From Alloprevotella tannerae (GTDB taxonomy: Bacteria; Bacteroidota; Bacteroidia; Bacteroidales; Bacteroidaceae), in the NCBI GenBank assembly GCA_015259125.1, contig JABZGR010000025.1, forward strand, positions 1 to 33,002: 33,002 nucleotides of DNA. Reading direction: 5' to 3'. Shown here in pieces: positions 31,211 through 33,002 of this stretch. Position 1 is the stretch's first letter, and every line of letters starts with the position of its first letter. The notes under the pieces are model-generated. The model was not told the origin of the DNA, did no database searches, and saw nothing but the letters and a program-made list of their open reading frames with translations. The position numbers and the translations under genes are program-made.

Positions 31211-31248
31211 ACGAGGATGTGTCAAAATGACGCATCCTCGTTTTTTTT
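31211..31248 (+). terminator. Strong intrinsic terminator of the lipoprotein-cytolysin operon
   Basis: ACGAGGATGTGTCA pairs with TGACGCATCCTCGT (14 bp, one G-T pair, AAA loop), followed directly by a run of T (31241-31248). Confidence 0.9.
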
Positions 31249-31322
31249 CTTGTACGCGTCGAGTCTTTTTCGATTTAGCTGTCTTAGGCCATAATGATTG
31301 CAGTTTTTCTTCCATTCACAAA

Positions 31323-31421
31323 TAACCCCATCGGGCTTAGTCTTTTGGCAGGGCAGTGTTGACGCATAGCGTCAACGCTGCCACGAATCAAGGGTTTAAT
31401 GACAACCCCGTAGAGTTGGTC
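31323..31421 (-). repeat. Three-hairpin REP-like element, minus orientation, first of the right array
   Basis: A 99-bp copy 75 bp beyond the operon terminator. Two stem mismatches in the end hairpins (tcgggctt and gtagagtt) mark it as slightly eroded. With 31464-31565 it forms a pair paralogous to 296-537. Confidence 0.85.
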
Positions 31422-31463
31422 TTTCAAAAACACCCCAATTCATACACGCAGCAAACCTTGAAA

Positions 31464-31565
31464 GACCAACCCTAAGGGGTTGCAAAACGGCGTGATCCAT
31501 TAAACAGGGTTAAAGCGCTATGCACTTTAACCCTGCTCTGCCAAAAGACCAAGCCTAAGGGCTTG
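31464..31565 (+). repeat. Three-hairpin REP-like element, plus orientation
   Basis: A 102-bp copy with the rare CAGGGTTAAAG / CTTTAACCCTG central stem shared only with 436-537; the two copies differ by only a few bases. Confidence 0.85.
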
Positions 31566-31837
31566 TTTTGTCGGTATTTTCCCATACTGCTACATAAACT
31601 CGCTGCGATATATGCCCCATTTCCCGCCTAAAATCGCACCATTTCCGCACGACTTCGTCCACCGATACCCCTCATTGCAAGCAACCGCACCTATAAACGC
31701 TCCAACTTTCCGCCTAAAATCATAAAATCCTCGCGTAACCTCTTCCGATAATAACCGCACTTCCATTCAAAATACATATCAAAATACCCGATTTCATCGA
31801 TGAAATTGGCAAAACACCTCGCACTTTTGTCCGCCAA

Positions 31838-31936
31838 TAACCCCATCGGGGTTAGTCTTTTGGCAGGGCAGTGTTGATGCAAAGCGTCAACGCTGCTACG
31901 AATCAAGGGTTTAATGACAACCCCGCAGGGTTGGTC
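31838..31936 (-). repeat. Three-hairpin REP-like element, minus orientation, boundary of the duplicated HU module
   Basis: A 99-bp copy. The central stem is weakened here (GTTGATGC against GCGTCAAC). The DNA to its left (31740-31838) resembles 100-296, and to its right resembles 1824 onward, so the arrays are mosaics that switch at the repeats. Confidence 0.85.
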
Positions 31937-32108
31937 TTTCAAAAACACGCCGATTTACGAGTAAAGGGCGCTTCACGCTTTTACGAGAACGTGCAAAAAG
32001 TAATGTAAAAACGGAGGAAAAGTTCAAAAAAGCACGGTTTCATCGAAGATTCAGCTACAAAACAACACCGCCTTACGCACCCCGATTCACCCGCCTCCGC
32101 ACCGCCTC

Positions 32109-32230
32109 CAAACTTTCTCCTATGATCCGAAAAATTCTCCTATAAGACAATTTTAATTTGCCTATAAGACAATTCAAACTTTCACCTAAGACAATTTTTC
32201 CGATCATAGGAGAAAGTTTGAACAATCCTT
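32109..32230. repeat. Long palindrome enclosing short tandem repeats (copy 2)
   Basis: Outer arms of 19 bp, based on AAACTTTCTCCTATGATC (32110-32127), pair perfectly with 32212-32229, with an additional C-G at the base. Inner GAAAAATT/AATTTTTC follows. Compared with copy 1 the A of CACC is T here, and its partner in the other arm is A instead of T, so pairing is preserved. The interior has three CCTA(TA)AGACAATT units. Confidence 0.75.
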
Positions 32231-32273
32231 AGCCTTGTGTGAAAGAACAACCGCCCATTTTCGGCAAAACACG

Positions 32274-32307
32274 AAAAAAACCGCGCTTTCATCGGTTGAA
32301 AACGCGG
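32274..32307 (-). terminator. Intrinsic terminator of the HU-like gene (copy 2)
   Basis: Identical stem to copy 1 (CCGCGCTTTCA / TGAAAACGCGG on the plus strand), with a seven-base T-run on the minus strand. Confidence 0.85.
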
Positions 32308-32358
32308 CCTTAATTAAATGTAATTTTCTGCCGGCACTACATTGCGCCGTCCCTTCGC

Positions 32359-32769
32359 CTACTTCGCATTCAGGATGTCGTCCTGCGCACCGAAGGTTAA
32401 GTTGCGTTTGTCGAGGGCCATACGCATCGCACTGCTTTTCGTGAACCTCACGCTTACGCGCTTAATGAGATTTGCGCCTTTTTCCTTTGCCTCTTTCGCC
32501 GTTGTCACGCCCTCGCCGTGCATCGTCAGGCGAAAAGAACCGAGATCTCCTAAGCGAACGGAATCACCGTCCGCAAGCGTTTGGAGAATTTCATATTGCA
32601 GGGCATCCAACACCGCCTTAACGGAGGCAGAAGATACGCCCGAACGCTTCTCGATGCGCCCGAGAATGGTGCGTAACATCACGGGCACGCCGGGCGCCAT
32701 CTGCGGATAAAATTTAATTTGTGTACGATTGAGCGGATTTTTCTTCGCTCTGATAACGAACTTAATCAT
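32359..32769 (-). CDS. HU-like DNA-binding protein (HU_rel/HU-HIG family), copy 2
   Basis: 136 residues, the same length as the gene at 2246-2656. It differs by roughly ten substitutions, such as LNRTQI for LKRDQV near residue 13 and FGAQDDILNAK for FGAQDDIRNAK at the end. No change falls in the VRLGDLGSFRLTMHGEG strand. Many DNA differences are synonymous, which points to purifying selection on both copies after duplication. Own promoter and terminator as in copy 1; embedded between a minus repeat (31838) and a plus repeat (32909) exactly as copy 1 is. Confidence 0.85.
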   Translation of the reverse strand: MIKFVIRAKKNPLNRTQIKFYPQMAPGVPVMLRTILGRIEKRSGVSSASVKAVLDALQYEILQTLADGDSVRLGDLGSFRLTMHGEGVTTAKEAKEKGANLIKRVSVRFTKSSAMRMALDKRNLTFGAQDDILNAK

Positions 32770-32827
32770 TGTGGTATAGATTTATGTGGTGAATAATTAA
32801 CCAAGAGCGCTCATCGCCCTTGCGAAT

Positions 32828-32859
32828 GCAAAGGTAAGCATTTCAGGCGAGCCGACAAA
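32828..32859 (-). promoter_or_regulatory. Bacteroidota-type promoter of the HU-like gene (copy 2)
   Basis: On the minus strand TTTG (32856-32859), 19 nt, TACCTTTGC (32828-32836). Both elements are preserved relative to copy 1 although the bases between differ. Confidence 0.78.
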
Positions 32860-32908
32860 ACGCACAATAATCGCTTGATTATAAGCGAATCCACGGATGA
32901 TTTTGAGA

Positions 32909-33002
32909 GGCCAACCCTAAGGGGTTGCACATTGCGGCGGATTGTGACAGGGTTGTCGCTCCGCTCCAACGCCTGCCCTGCCAAAAGACCAAGCCTAAGG
33001 GC
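32909..33002 (+). repeat. Three-hairpin REP-like element, plus orientation, cut by the window end
   Basis: 94 bp are present; only the last three bases (ttg) are missing. The first hairpin reads GGCCAACCCTAAGGGGTTG. It corresponds in position to 2796-2893 relative to the HU-like gene. Confidence 0.85.

Noticed and set aside
1..33002. A complete 33-kb circular plasmid suggested by matching ends
   Set aside because: The overlap is only 16 bp, lies within a multi-copy repeat, and the window holds chromosomal housekeeping genes but no replication gene.

Overview
The window looks like chromosomal DNA of a Bacteroidota bacterium, most likely Bacteroidales of the Prevotellaceae type. The evidence is the recurring Bacteroidota promoter form (TTTG, about 20 nt, then TAnnTTTGC), a topA-aroK-speA gene order, HU-HIG type histone-like genes, Omp28-type and T9SS-tail secreted proteins, and many SPII lipoproteins. 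No species can be named from the sequence alone.

Layout. (1) 1-3953 is a gene-poor array of ~98-bp three-hairpin repeats in both orientations. It contains one IS200-like/RAYT transposase gene (942-1394, minus) and one HU-like gene (2246-2656, minus). (2) 4312-6900 is a secreted GH84 beta-N-acetylglucosaminidase, convergent with a secreted protein of unknown function (7124-8686, minus). (3) 9076-12549 is an AT-rich minus-strand island: a 34-codon ORF, a Panacea/SocA-like protein and an 857-residue coiled-coil membrane protein. It reads as a candidate toxin-antitoxin or defence unit. (4) 13152-13754 is an HU-winged-helix fusion behind four 22-bp tandem repeats. (5) 13956-18257 (minus) holds an Omp28-like protein, an OmpA-family lipoprotein, queG and a 52-codon ORF just upstream of queG. 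(6) 19002-25208 (plus) is a housekeeping run: topA, aroK, speA, ung and a DUF3109 protein, closed by a terminator. (7) 25854-30963 (plus) is a five-gene lipoprotein operon: four tandem paralogues of unknown function, then a cholesterol-dependent-cytolysin-like protein that ends where the membrane-binding domain 4 should begin. (8) 31323-33002 is a second repeat array, with a near copy of the HU-like gene and its flanks.

The two outer arrays are paralogous. The first 16 bases of the window equal the last 16 and both lie in the same repeat, so the window may end where an assembly broke on this repeat family. The strongest leads are the repeat/RAYT system with covarying central stems, the cytolysin operon lacking domain 4, and the Panacea plus membrane-protein island. 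All functional names come from reading motifs by eye; no database search was run.
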